This document shows, piece after piece, positions 25,693-37,953 of a DNA stretch of 64,000 bases; the stretch's first letter is position 1; each line of letters opens with the position of its first letter. A model generated the notes under the pieces. It was not told the origin of the DNA, made no database searches, and was given only the letters and a program-made list of their open reading frames with translations. The stretch is taken from positions 992,001 to 1,056,000 of the forward strand of contig JAALGY010000054.1 of assembly GCA_032358165.1 (NCBI GenBank). The letters run 5' to 3'. Source of the stretch: Diplosphaera chodatii (taxonomy: Eukaryota > Chlorophyta > Trebouxiophyceae > Prasiolales > Stichococcaceae). Both the position numbers and the translations under genes were made by a program.

Positions 25693-28600
25693 ATGAACAG
25701 CTCGTTAGCAGCATCCACGTTCACCTTCGCGTTGCTTCTTGCGCTGCAGCTCGTGGCAGGTGTGGGCCTGTTCCCGATGCATGTCGGGTGCTGTTTGCAG
25801 TGCCGTGGCTCTGTGCCTCTCGATGTTGTGAAGCCGGAAGACTTTGTCTGACCGCTATGCTACGTTTCAAGCATTCGTGGATGTCCACCGGTCGAAATGT
25901 TTCGCGCAGTACTCGCACACGACACCCCTGCGCTGGGTGTCCAGATAGGCGGCGATGCCGTGCCGGCTGGGCAGCGCCTGCGGGGGCTGCAAGCAGCGAC
26001 GCCCATCAGCAGCCTGCAGAGCTGCCTGTCGGCTGCCGGCATCACATACGTGGCACCAAGCGCCAGCTCCTTCCAAACAGCGCGACGGGTGGGCATGCCG
26101 GCTGCTCCCATCAGGCGACCTCCCGCTCCGTGGCATGCGTGCATTCACATACTTGGGATGGGGTTGGCCGCACACTTCACTCTGGCTTAGGTCAGACCAC
26201 ACGCCAGCATGGTTGCAGGTGTGGAACCTACGGGTGGCCGCCTTGCCAGCGCTGGTGACATACCCCAAAACTACAAGTGATGTCAGCAGCGCCATCAAGT
26301 GTGCACGGCAGTCTGGGGTGAAAGTGGTGCCACGCAGCGGCGCGCACTCGTATGAGTGCGTATGATCCTCCGCTCCTGTGACCAATACTGTCATCTGACT
26401 TTGCTGTCAAGGCGCACATCGTGACCACAGAACTTCGTGGCCCAATGACAAAACTGAAGCCTCCACACCTTTGCTTGGATGCAGGGGCTATGCAGTACAG
26501 GAGGGCAAGCTGACGCTGGACCTCAGCAACATGAGTGCCGTCAGCCTGAGCTCAACTGGCGTGGCAACAATAGGAGCTGGTGCGAAGCTTGGTCCGATCT
26601 TCTTGGTGAGTTGAGTGGCAATGGTCAAGAGATGTTGCACAGCGCAATGTGCAGGGGCTACCACCTGCAGGCTGCTGTGCCTTGCTGGTGTATGTAAGTT
26701 CGACAGGGCCGATGTGCAACGAGGTGTACAAGGCTGGTGCTGCTCCATGCTGCAGGCGCTCTGGGAGCAGGGCCAGCGTACCATTCCTGCGGGCACCTGC
26801 CCCACAGTCGGTATTGGCGGCCACATCCTGGGTGCGATGCAAGTCATGAAGGCGCTATGTGTCATGCTAAGCATGAGGGACCCACCTATCCATACAGACA
26901 TGCTCACAGCAAACCCTGATGTGATCGGGACCACGAAATTGCTCGATCTATCAACAGAATCCATGACATTGCAAGTCTCGTCTTGCAGGCGGCGGGTTTG
27001 GCATGCTGGCACGGAAGTACGGTCTGGCTTCAGATCGACTGGTGGGCATTGAGATGGTCGACGCCGCCGGGAAGGTCCTTACAGCCAACAAGACGCTCAA
27101 CGCCGACCTCCTGTGGGCGCACCGCGGCGGCGGCGGCGGTGGGCCACGGCCATAGTGTCACAGCAATGGGTGCATGCATCCCTCACAGCAGGCGAAGCAA
27201 TAAGCGTGGCACGACCAGCGCCTGTGCTGTTCTGTGCAGGCAATTTTGGGGTCGTCACTAGGTTTCGGGTGGCGACGGTCGCGGTGCCGGCGCAAGTCAC
27301 CGTCATCACAGTGGTTTGGGGTTTTAGCGCTGCCGCCAGGGCCATCCAGTGGTACTTGGTACGTGCACAACTCACATGTATGCTGATCACAAGAGTTGAT
27401 GGCACCCTGGTGTGAGTAATCCACGGATGGACATTGTTGCTAATGTGTGGGCCGTCGCACCTGCACACAGGCCAACTTCCCAAAGTTACCAGACGACATC
27501 AGCTCCGACCTGTTCGTCGGATATGGTGTGGTGGAGCTGCATGCGCTGTACCTGGGCAGCGCAAGCGCAGCACGTGCACTTCTTGCAAACGCTGGCATGC
27601 AGGTGCTGTCATGTGCCTGCACGACCTACAGTTGATCCTGCCAGTCTGTTCCGCAGAGGGCCTGATCGTCACACAGCTTACACATGCATTGACTCTGGTG
27701 TCCAACCGTGTTTTGCAGAGCATCAGACAGCCAGCTTTGGCGCAGTACAACAACATGTCCTACATCGATGCTGTGGTGCAGTTTGGGAACCAGGCGGAGG
27801 TGCGTGGTGGCAGTAGTGTCGTATCACAGGCCCTGTATACAGCTGTTGCCAGCTGCTGTCTTGGGTGGCACAGCTGTCCCGGTTAGTTGCTCAACAGGAG
27901 ATCCTGATGTATAGGCGCTGCAGCCGATGCAACCCACAAGCCTGAGACTGGGATCCGACACACAGGTGAGCGAGTGCACAAACAGATTTCACGAACACCC
28001 AGCAGATCAAGTGACCAAATGTGCTGAGCGCGGTGCAGTCGCCAACAGCTCTCGGCAGCCCTGCCACCAGGTCAGCCCGCCCAACTCCTTCAAGGTGCAC
28101 AGCAACTACATCAAGGCCCCCATGTCGGCGGCCGGCGCAAACCTGGCAGCCAGCAAGATTGCTGCTGCGACCAGCCAGGGCATTGGCGGCTGGATGCAGC
28201 TGCACGCCTATGGTGGTGCCCTCAACAGGTCGACGGCGGGCAATTATGCAGTTCTGCACATCCTGCACCCCTACATGGCCACAACGGGGCAGACCCACTT
28301 GCTGCATTGCGTTTGCGGATTCACGGAAATCCCCACATACCCTGCAGGTTCCAAGGCAGCAGACTCGGCGTTTCCACATCGCGCCATGCTATCATCCGTG
28401 CAGTGGTATGTGTCATGGACGGACACCAGTCAGGCGTCGCGCTGCACTGCCTGGCTGCAGGTCCGGTTCATGCCAGCTGACTATGACAGCTCGCCACCTA
28501 GTAATCGTTCTGAGCGGTGCTGGATTCGATAGGTCTCAAATGAGGTTTGGGACCATCAGTTGAGGCTGATCTGCTGCAGGACTTTTGGTCCTCAATGAAG

Positions 28601-28867
28601 CCATATGTGGACTCTGCAGCGTATGTCAACTACATCGACAAGGTTAGACACCAGTTGGCCTTGCGATGAATGTAGGCTGCAGTTGCCGTCCTGTTGTTAG
28701 ATCAGGTGCGTATCCTCCTGCCTCTTATGCAGGACATAGGATCATCTTCGATGTCCGCCTACTATGGCGGCAATGCTGCTCGCCTGGCCTCAGTCAAGCG
28801 CAAGTATGACAGCGGATCTTTCTTTTCCTACCCGAACTCTGTGCAGCCAAGTGCTGCTGTGAGGTAG
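25693..28867 (+). CDS. Secreted FAD-linked oxidase, berberine bridge enzyme-like
   Basis: Flavoprotein of the plant BBE-like type, which oxidises alcohols, sugars or alkaloids with oxygen or another acceptor. The substrate here is unknown. Firm exons: 25693-25759, 25910-26088, 26219-26355, 26485-26605, 26756-26831, 26989-27135, 27240-27358, 27471-27602, 27719-27799 and 28071-28228; stop TAG 28865-28867. A signal peptide opens the protein (MNSSLAASTFTFALLLALQL). The FAD-binding domain has RSGAHSYEG, carrying the His that covalently binds FAD, and GTCPTVGIGGHILGGGFGM, whose Cys matches the second covalent attachment site of bicovalent BBEs. Then come LLWAHRGGGGGNFGVVTRF, MSYIDAVVQFGN, SAFPHRAMLSSVQW and the C-terminal BBE motif AAYVNYIDK with YYGGNAARLASVKRKYD. 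The join between 28228 and the FPHR exon is one base out of frame with the obvious donor and acceptor; a donor inside the YGG codons would restore phase with a short loss. Confidence 0.88.
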
Positions 28868-29583
28868 AAAGTAAGTTTATACTGTATCTCCAGAATGTAG
28901 CGGCGAGTATAACGCGAGCAGTAGCACACTTTGAACAATTTTGGGGATGACCGCTTGACTGGACTGGCATCAGTGCTGGGAGCGTTGGGTTCAGCTGTTG
29001 GACGTTTGGTGACATGCTTGTGGCGCCGCTGCCATTGCGGTTGCTGCATGCTCGATGCTTGATGTGTAATGGGCTGTCGACAAGCATGGACGATGGTATG
29101 CTGCGTGTACCTACAAGAGTAATGCCACTGGAGGACTTGGAACTGCAGCCAACCCTGCCGTAGCAATGAGTGCCAAGCCGATGTGTCACACGCAGTCTGA
29201 GGCACGCTGTAGTAGCACTTGATGCAGGAGAAGGTCCTGCAGTTAGACGCCAAGCAATGTCGCGGCGGGCATCTGCTGAAGCTGACATCATGTTGAGTCA
29301 TCACAGCATGCAACACAGGTGCAGCAAGCTGATCTGCGCCTCTGCATTCAGCTGCAGCTTGCAGAGACTGACAACGACTCCAGCATATCGAAACATGCCG
29401 TCTTGGCACAGCGGTGCTAGCACTCGTTATCAAACCTCATTGCCAAGCTGCAGCGGCGCCTTGCAATAAGCAAGCTACTCAAAGCTTTTCATACCACTTG
29501 TGTCCATCGGCACTTACTTTGCAGTGACGGTCAAATTATAAGCGTGAACGCGCGCGTTGAGTGTTTACTGAGGCAGCGTACTG
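28868..29583. other. Intergenic region between FAD oxidase and SET-MYND genes
   Basis: About 715 bases. No exon with protein-like features was found on either strand. It should include the 3' UTR of the FAD oxidase and the promoter of the SET-domain gene. Confidence 0.4.
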
Positions 29584-31660
29584 ATGTCAGCTGCGGCGGC
29601 GTACAAGGTGCAGGACCTACCGGGAAGGGGCAGGGGCTTGGTGGCGGCCCGTGACCTGCAGCCAGGCGAGGAGGTGCTGGAGGATGCACCTCTGCTGCTC
29701 ACGCCGTCACTGGAAGCCCGCACCGCTGTTTGCGCCACCTGCATGCGCATCCTGGGTGAGTCCGCTGATCGGACCACCGCTTCATGAACTCACTGCTTGC
29801 CGCTAATCGGCTTGGAACAACATGTCCTCAGGCTACATGCCACCAGGCAGCTCACCCACGCACAGTCACACTGCAGGAGCGCAGCATGAGCAATGCAGCG
29901 CGTGCGGCCAAGCGGCATTCTGCTCACCAGCCTGCGCAGCAGAAGGCCGTGCCAGGCCAGAGATTCACTCTGCCTACATCTGTAGGTGCGGCCACGGCTG
30001 CAGCACTCGACTTGACACACTATCGGCATACACGCATGTAGTGACAGAATCATGGTCAGCACGTGGATCATCATGCCATGGCTGACGGTACTTCTGCGCT
30101 GTGTGTGCAAGGGTCCTTGCAGCAGCCGGAAGGTTGCAACTTAGCAGCGAGGAGCATGCGGCGCTCAGCTTTCTGACACAGGTCAGCGCTCTGCGCCTGG
30201 CAGCGGCGTCCGATGCAGGTCAGCCCCGCATCAGCACTGTTGAGCATCATCGAAGGACCATCACTGGCACCGTGTGCTCTGGTCGGGTTGGAACGAACAG
30301 CTCCCTGAAGGTCTGCAGCTGCATGCAGGCGCACAGGCAAGGCTGCAGACACTGACGGCGCTTGTGGCCAACATGGCCGTGGACGTCGCAGCGCCAGACA
30401 CCACGGCGGCAGCACGTGCTGCGCTGTCAGCTGTCCTCAGCGGCGCGCCGCCCATCTCCATGGAAGACGCCGGCCGCCTGCTGGCTCTGGAGCAGTGCAA
30501 TGCGTACGGCATCATGGCGCCTGGCGGCAATGAGGCAAGCAGGGCCAGCCCCTGAGACAATGTAGTGGAGCGCCAGAAAGTGGATCGATGTCATGATGTG
30601 CACGCATGTTATTGGTGGTGGTTCACTCTGGAGCGCAGGACGAACGGCGAGTGCGGGGTGGTGGCATCTACCCCACCGCCTCCTTGCTGAACCACGAGTG
30701 CATGCCGAATGTTGCCAGGTGAGTATGCTGTTGCGACTTCACCCTGTTCATGATGTCAGGTGGCTGTGACGCTCCTCATGACTTTCACAGCACCTGTGCA
30801 AGTGTCACTCTGAAGGTTTGACGACTTCGATGGGGCGCTGCCAGCACCTGACAACACGGTCGTCCGCTTCCGCACACTGCACGCTGTACCAGAAGGTGGG
30901 ATCACGTCCACCAGGCTGCTTGGTTCATGTCGTAGAAATGTTGCGCAGCAGTGGGCGGCATCCCTGGAGTCAGCAACAACGAACATGAACCCGCTTGTAG
31001 GAGAGGAGCTCACGCAGTCATACTTCCCTATCACGTGGGACATAGAGGAGCGGCAAGCTGCCTGCCGCACCCAATATGGGTTCACCTGCAGCTGCCCCCG
31101 GTGCCAGGTGCGATTGCGTAGGAAGATGGTGTATAGCAGACTCCTGGCTGTTGTCGTTTGGACGGTGTCAGTTCGGAGTAGCCGTGCAGCACGACCCTGT
31201 GTCACATGCAGTTGGAGGCTGAACTGGATGGTGTCGGCTCTGGGTCGGACGAGGGTGAAGACGCCATGTCAGACGGCAGCGAAGGCAGTGCGCTGGAGGG
31301 CAGCGCAGATGGGGTCATTGCTGTCCCGCGTGACATGCATTCAGGTGATCTTTGCTTCTGTGGGACTTTGACTTGACTGCACGTGTTGAGAAGTGCCGAA
31401 GCGCTGCATGTCCATCATGTCAAGTCAAGAGTCAATGGGCAAAAGCAACTGCCACTGAGATTATTGCAGGTGCCAGTAGCGAGCAGCCAGAGGCAGCTGG
31501 CTGCACCGAGGACTACATACAGCTGTTCGTCATGAAGTATGTGTGCCCGCGGGAGCAGTGTCATGGCACGCTGGCGCCGCTGCTGGGCACCGACCGGTCG
31601 GTCTGCAACAACTGTGGCCTTGTGCGCACAGACGCCGAGTTCATGGCGGAGATGCAGTAG
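29584..31660 (+). CDS. SET and MYND domain lysine methyltransferase (SMYD/ASHR type)
   Basis: Predicted to transfer methyl groups from S-adenosylmethionine to lysines on histones or other proteins. ATG 29584; first exon ends 29755, second starts 29832; stop TAG 31658-31660. The split SET domain begins with GRGRGLVAARDLQPGEEVL, is interrupted by a MYND zinc finger (CATCMRI, then CSACGQAAFC, CSPACAAEG and HSAYIC, giving the expected Cys/His spacing), and resumes with GGIYPTASLLNHECMPNVAR, which holds the NHxCxPN motif of the SAM and catalytic pocket, and ELTQSYFPITW. The post-SET cysteines are FTCSCPRCQ. An acidic Ser/Glu/Asp linker follows, then a second Cys cluster (KYVCPREQCHG and VCNNCG), as in plant and animal SMYD proteins. 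Targets cannot be predicted from sequence. Confidence 0.9.
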
Positions 31661-32110
31661 TCGCCCAGTTGATCAACGGACAGCGCTTCCCGAGCTTCTT
31701 ATGTGTGTCTCACATCAATCACGATGCGGTTGTCACGCTCTGAATCAACAAGAAGTCATGTGTCAAACAAATAGCCTGAGCAGTCAGCGCTGCAGGGCTG
31801 CATTCCAACACCACAGGGTGCCCGTGTCTGTTCGCCAGGAAGCAGGGAAGATCTCAGCATTACAGCGATGCTGCCCGTAGCGCCCTGACCTAGCAGCGTT
31901 CAATACGACACACCTGCGGAGCGCCTTGTTTGACCGGTTGCATCGTGAACTTCTCGGCATTGCGAAGGCCAATCTGACAGCCACAGCAACATCAGTTGTG
32001 GTGCCTGGATCTCGTGCAGAATTACGCTTTGCGACAGGTCTCAACTCAAAGACACAGCAAGCTCTAGGGCGGAGTGAAGCTGATGCAAACAGACGCATGT
32101 TCAGGGTGGC
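31661..32110. other. Intergenic region upstream of the NELF-B-like gene
   Basis: About 450 bases with no supported plus-strand gene. A 403-codon minus-strand open frame (31784-32995) covers it but runs into the NELF-B exons and has no domain. Most likely the 3' UTR of the SET-domain gene plus the promoter of the next gene. Confidence 0.4.
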
Positions 32111-35100
32111 ATGGACGCTGAACTGGAGCGCCGCGCGGAAGCAAAGGAACAGCTGGACACTGTGCAAGCGCTGTCTGACATACTGAATACTGGGCTGGAC
32201 AGGCCTACCCTGGACCTGCTGGTACAGCTGCTGGAGGCCGGCGTCAATCCCGAGGTGATGCACTGTGCCGCTCCGCATGCCGCAGTTCCATGCTGTCGGA
32301 GGGCACGCGACACATGCAGTGTGCAGTGTGCAAGGATGACAGCATGCCGTTGCTGAGGTGCACAGGCTCTGGCAAAGGTGGTGACGGAGTTGCGGCGCAA
32401 AGCACAGGCCCTGGAGGCCAAGCGCACGGGCATGGCCATGGCCGCGCCGCAATGAGGCGCAGCCCTTCTTGGCAGCGGCGTCGGGCACGGCGACACAGGC
32501 GTCCAGAGCTGCAGGCCTCCGCACTGCGGCGGAGTAAGCCGGCATGTCGCAGTCCATCATGTCATCAGACGGCCCGCGCCCCAGTGTGCAGGTGGGTCCA
32601 CATCCTGCGTGTGCACCACCCGCTGGCTGCGCTACCAAAAGCTGTAATGTCCCACATAAGGCACTGAGAGATGTTGCATACACACAAATCCGCCTTGGAT
32701 GACGGAACATGTTCATTTGAGCATCAGCAACTTTTATCGTGATAAAGCAGGAGGCGCTGGTGGGCGGCGTGGGGCAGGAGTATGTGCAGAGCGTGCTGAG
32801 CACCACGGAGCCCGCCGCCGCGGTGGCCACCATCCAAAGGCAGGCGGGGCTGCCCGACCCGCGCACCCGCCCCCTGCTGCAGCTGCTGGACCAGCTCGGC
32901 CGCAGCAGGTGGTCACGTGCGAACCTTGCAGCACGCATGTCCGCTGTGAACGTGGTCGCACAGTACAGACCGCATGGTTTCGCGCTGCGCAGCATTCCAG
33001 CAGGACGTCAGCGAGTTGTTGCACGAGCTCAGGTCTCAGGGATGGCTGACTCACAGGGCGGAGTCGCATCAGGCGGTGCTGGAGCAGGCGCGGGAGGTGC
33101 TGCTGCAGCGGGTGCCGAGGCTGCCGACCCCCGCTCTGCTGGCGCTGCTGGAGGCCAGCTTCCCCTTCGTCGGCATCCCGGAGCTGCGCGGCGTGCCCCT
33201 CGCGGTGAGCAGCTTGCCTGTACGGCCGGAGGGCCGACCCCAGGGAAGGCAGCGTTGTGCTTGAGGCCAGCAGTTCCACTCTTGTGAACTGCATCGTACG
33301 CCTTGGGCAACTGAGCAGAGAGCTGTGATCACCCACATTGCTAAGCCGATCAGCCTCAGGAGTCTGCTCGTGCTGATCATACCTTCTATGAAATCCATAC
33401 TTGTGTCGTGCATGCCTGGCGTGACACACGGTGCAGGTGCTGGGGCAGCTGGCGCCGGTGCCGGCCACCTTCCTCAAGCAGCTGGCCACCGATGCGGAGC
33501 TGTTTGACGAGCTGCCCCGCAGTGTGCAGCGGCAGGTGGGGGCCATCCACTTTCACCGGCTGGCTCACTTGCCCCTTCGTTGACATCCGTTGACCTGCAG
33601 CACGATCAGATGACACTGACAATCCGCCTCCAGGTGTGGGAGCTGGACAAGAAGCTGCTGCAGGGGCACGCGCTGAAGCCCATCTCTGCTTTCACAGGTG
33701 TCGCATGTCATGGGGCAACCAGCCTGCTCCTGCCACACTGTGCTCCCCCCACACATTGCGCACATGTTGGCAAGCTTGCAGCAGGCACCAGGCGGTGTGC
33801 ACAAGCGCAGGCGAGACGGCGACGCTGCTGCGGGCGCTGGACATGGATGAGTGCCTGCCGCCGGGGCTGGCCTCGGGTCTGGGCGGCACGGCCAACGGCG
33901 CCAAGTAGGTGGTTCAGGCCAAACAGATCAAGTGGAATGCAACCTCCTCCCAATCAGTCTCTCAAATCGGCACGAAGGTTCTGGGTTTCACCGACGCGTA
34001 CCACCTGGCATGGCAGGCCAAGGCCGCTGCCACCGCCGCCGCCGCGGAAGCTGCTGCGCCGTGGCAGCGCTGCGCTGCAGACGCTGGTCGACATGGTCGG
34101 CCGCTCCCGCCAGGTCTGCTCTGTGCTACTTCCGCTCTCCTGCAACTCTGCAGGTTTTGGCCGTGCATGCAAGGCACAAGCAGATATGGCCCAACACGGA
34201 ATGGCTTGCTGCCCTGCGTGCACCGCCGACCTGACAGCATGCCGTCGTAGGTGTATCGCGGCGTGGTGGAGCTGTGCGTGGTCAAGTACCGTGACGCAGA
34301 GGGGCTGTACGTCGGCACACGCGAAGCGGCGTTCTGCGCGCTCCGGGCCCAGCTGCTGATGGCGCTGCACGATGCGGGCGCCACTGAGCTGTGCAGTCAG
34401 GTGATTTCCACTTCAACGATAGCAGTGAACATTCCTGCAATCACCAGCAGCCTGCATGCATGTGAAGCCCACGCATACATGCCCACGTATACATGCCAGT
34501 GCCCAAAGTTGCTTTCAGAACCCGGTGATGTACCAGCACTTGTGCCCAGACAAGTAAGGTGTCAGGGACTTTCACAGGGTTGCTTCACATGATGATGCAG
34601 GAACCCATCCACAAGCTGGCCTGGACGCTGGATGCGTGCCTGAACGACAGGACGCTGGACGCGCGGCGCACACGGGAGCTGCAGAACTTCTTCGCGCTGC
34701 ACGACACCAGCGGTCAGGCAGCAACGACTGGCACTGGCGCCTGTTCCCTTGCATGCACCGCCGGTGACCGCATGTCAGACTGCACATGGGCCTCAGCGAT
34801 GCTGGTGCAGCCACGAGGTGCTCACCTGCACCGATGTACCCGTGGCAGGGCGACGCAAGGGGTCGGCCGGCGGCCACCGCCACAAGCGGCAGGGGAAGCC
34901 GCCGGCATTTGGGGATGCCGATGCAGAGTCCGCAGGTTGGTTGGCCCACGAGAAGGCTGCATGGCAGAGCACCCGGCCCAAAGTTCCCCAGGCCGTGTGC
35001 TTCATCGCAGCCACCTCAGGTTGGTGCACACAGGACCCGAGCTGTGCTGGTCGCAGGCGCGCCCGGCGTCAGCAGCAGCCATGGGGAGGAGGCGGGCAGG

Positions 35101-37342
35101 GTGCTGGGGGACGCTGGCATGGTGCTGCGGGACCCCTCCACAGCACACCTCCTGGCCCACCAGGTGGCCAACGACACTGTATCATTTTGACGCAGCTGTC
35201 TTGCGCAGTATGGGGTCCCTGATCATGGTTGTTGGCTGGCCTTTCTGCTACCAGGCGCTGGAACGACGCTGGCAAAGACGTCCACCGCGCGCAGGTGATC
35301 AGGCGGCTGGATGCGGTGGTGGCGGCGGAGAGCTCCCCGGGCGACGACCAGGAGCTGCTGTTCATCACGCGCCTGCTGCAGCTGGGGGCCGCCACCAAGG
35401 CCCAGCTGCGCGCCCGCAGGTGCCGTCACCCCTGCTCAGTCGGCTTGCCATGCGCGGTTCAGCATCCATCTCTTCGCAGTACATGTTCGGCAAGGCCACC
35501 TCTGCCGGGCGATGTTTCGTCAAATTCCTCACCCTGCTTTCACGGCGGCCTGCAAGGACATTGTCTTACTCGACTTGAAAGCTGGAGAGTTGTGCTGCTC
35601 AGGTTCGGGCTGCCGGAGCCGGACTCGGAGATCGTGCACACCTTCTACCCGCTGCTGGCGGGGTCCATCATGGAGGCGCAGATGCGGTCGGACGACGAGG
35701 GCGACACCGGCAGCGGTGCGCTCCCCCTGATGTGAAGTTGTCCGATGCTGTCGTGTGTCACAAGGCCTGCATGTGCAGAGGAGGTGGAGCATGCACGACA
35801 CCACTCCCTGCTGGCAGCCGCAGCCATGGGTGGCATGCACGAGGTCACAAAGTTGGGTGCACACATGCGCGGTGTGCTGTCTGTGCAGGCGAGCCGGAGG
35901 CACCAGACGAGGCGCTGATCGGCCTGCTCATCAAGCACGAGGTCGTGCGCCGCGTTACACAGGTGCCCGCAGCTTCGTCAGCCGGCCTGCACCGGGTCTG
36001 AGCAACCGCGCAGTGTCGGCTGCACCTCCTGCATGGCCGAGTCAATGTGGCTGGCCTGCAGCCGGCTGTTGGTATCTCTGCTCCCAGCATCAAGCCATCC
36101 GGCATGATTTGAGGCATACGCAGCACGAGCCGCTGTCATCAGCACCAGTCTGCCCCCACTGCAGGTGTACTGCCTGGAGCGGCTGGCGGGGGGCGACCTG
36201 GAGGGGGCGGGGCCGCTGGTGGGGGCGCTGGCCGCGGCGCTGGGCCGCCTGCAGAAGGGCGCCCCCGAGTGGGCGCCCTTCGCCGCCACCCTCGCCCGCC
36301 GCCTCGCGGTGCACCCCGCACCCCGGATCACCTCCTGTTCCGCACTCCTGTGTGGCCACTGTGTAGGGCGGGCCAGCGAGGCAGGACATGGCACAGGCGC
36401 TACTCTGCTTGTGCCAGGCGCTGCTGGCTGCGGGGCGGCTGGCGGTGCCCGGGCCGCTGTGGAACCTGGCCCTGGAGCAGATCCTGCTGCGCTGCGTGGA
36501 CACCGAGACGCAGGTGCTGGCCATATTGCTAGGATTACGTGCTCCTGCATGACACGAGGTGTGAAGCCAGAGGTGGGATCCGCCGCCAGCCAGAGTGTGG
36601 CACTGCGACTGCATCAACCGCCGGTGTGCACGCAGGTGCACGAGGAGATACTGCGGCTGCTGCTGGCGGCGGCGCCCCGCCTGGACGCCCCGCAGCTGGG
36701 CCGCCACCTGCAGTCCGCCCTGCAAAACTCCCGCAAGTCCCGCAGGCGAGTCGCCTCTGCCGAGCTGCTCACTGCTTCTCTTGCCAGGGCGTCGGCGGCA
36801 TGTTGACATCCAGCAGTCCCTGTGCAGCTGTGCAAGGTTTGATGACAGTGCAAAGGGGTTGCTGATGTGCACCGACGTGTGCTCACGTCAGGCGCTTTAA
36901 GAAGCGGCGGCTGGACACCCCGGCGTCGATGGGCATGGGCGGGGTGGGCGGCTACAGCTCCGGGGGCTACTCGTCAGGCGCCGCGCTGGCTGGCGGGTAC
37001 AGGTCCCCGGCCTTTGGGCTGCGCGGCATGAGCGCCGGCGGAGGTGGGTTGTGCCACCGGGAATTTGGACCAGCATGACACGTCTTACCTGTTGCTGACG
37101 CTCACGTGGTACATGTTTGTGATGCCACAAATTCTAACAGCAGGAACTGCAGGTATCTGTTCTGTGTATACCGTACGATGTACACTGGCGACTGCGGCGC
37201 AGGCACCAGTGAGGGCGGTGACGATTCTGGGGGCCGGGGTGCAGACGGGGTGCGGGCAACGTACCACCTGTTCCAGCAGCGTGTGCCGGGCCTGAATGCC
37301 GAGAATGCCCCGGCCTACTTTCAGTACCTGCAATCGGCTTGA
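32111..37342 (+). CDS. NELFB: Negative elongation factor subunit B homologue (NELF-B/COBRA1 family)
   Basis: In animals NELF-B is a helical-repeat scaffold subunit of NELF, which with DSIF holds RNA polymerase II at promoter-proximal pauses. ATG 32111; first exon ends 32254; stop TGA 37340-37342. The match follows the family's order: LDTVQALSDILNTGLDRPTL, VLSTTEPAAAVATIQRQAG, FQQDVSELLHELRSQGWL, ASFPFVGIPELRGVPLAVL, LAPVPATFLKQLATDAELFD, RSVQRQVWELDKKLL, CALRAQLLMALHD, EPIHKLAWTLDACLNDRTLD with RRTRELQNFF, VLGDAGMVLRDPSTAHLLAH, EIVHTFYPLLAGSIMEAQ, and a helical C-terminal repeat region (VHEEILRLLLAAAP). It ends in a Gly/Ser-rich tail. Several motifs are close to animal COBRA1, especially the HKxxWxLDAC and RELQ block. 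The exon near 32350-32450 shows an apparent frame shift before the next clear exon, so that join is uncertain. Confidence 0.82.
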
Positions 37343-37953
37343 TGACCTGGACTGCGGTCACAGTCCATCCATACCATCGACATTGGCATCTGCACTTTGG
37401 ATGGCGGGAATCGTTCAAGGGCCCTCCTTGCACCCCAGCAGGGGCAGGACTGCAGCTTGCTAGCTCCGATCCGATTACATGGGGTCATTCTCGTCAAAAT
37501 TCGACTGCAGAGGCCATATATACACCAGCTGATTCTGAGCAACTTGGGACTTCACAAAGCGCTGCTGAAAACACTTCAGTGGTTGTGCTGGATGAAACGG
37601 AATTGCCGCTGCAGTTGACATCTGCATGATCAAGCAGTCATCCAACCCCCAATGCAACGACTGGCTCTTATAGCCAACCGTCGTACAAACCATCGCAAGC
37701 CACACATAGTGTACAACATTGACGTCTGCCATTGTCCAACACCCGAGACCCTGAAACGGCTGGTGCGGCAGGAAGTACTCATCACCCCCGAGCATGTTGT
37801 GGTAGTGGACGATGTGTCCTGAGGAAGTACCTCCCATGACAGCTGATAGATGCGACACCAGGCCAGCAGCTGGTAGGCTGCATCCGACAGTGCCTTCGCT
37901 GAAGACGGTCAGAATGACAGCAGCATTGCTGACCGTCTTCATGTGCGAGCAGC
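37343..37953. other. Convergent intergenic region between NELF-B-like and F-box genes
   Basis: About 610 bases between two gene ends that point at each other, so both 3' UTRs should be here. No coding exon or repeat was recognised; minus-strand frames here lack protein-like features. Confidence 0.45.

Noticed and set aside
31784..32995. A 403-codon open frame on the minus strand
   Set aside because: It overlaps the start exons of the NELF-B-like gene, has no domain or usable start context, and long antisense frames are expected opposite GC-rich coding sequence.
32111..37342. A NOT1 or HEAT-repeat scaffold other than NELF-B
   Set aside because: The early exons alone look like a generic helical repeat, but the motif order and the HKxxWxLDAC/RELQ block point to COBRA1.
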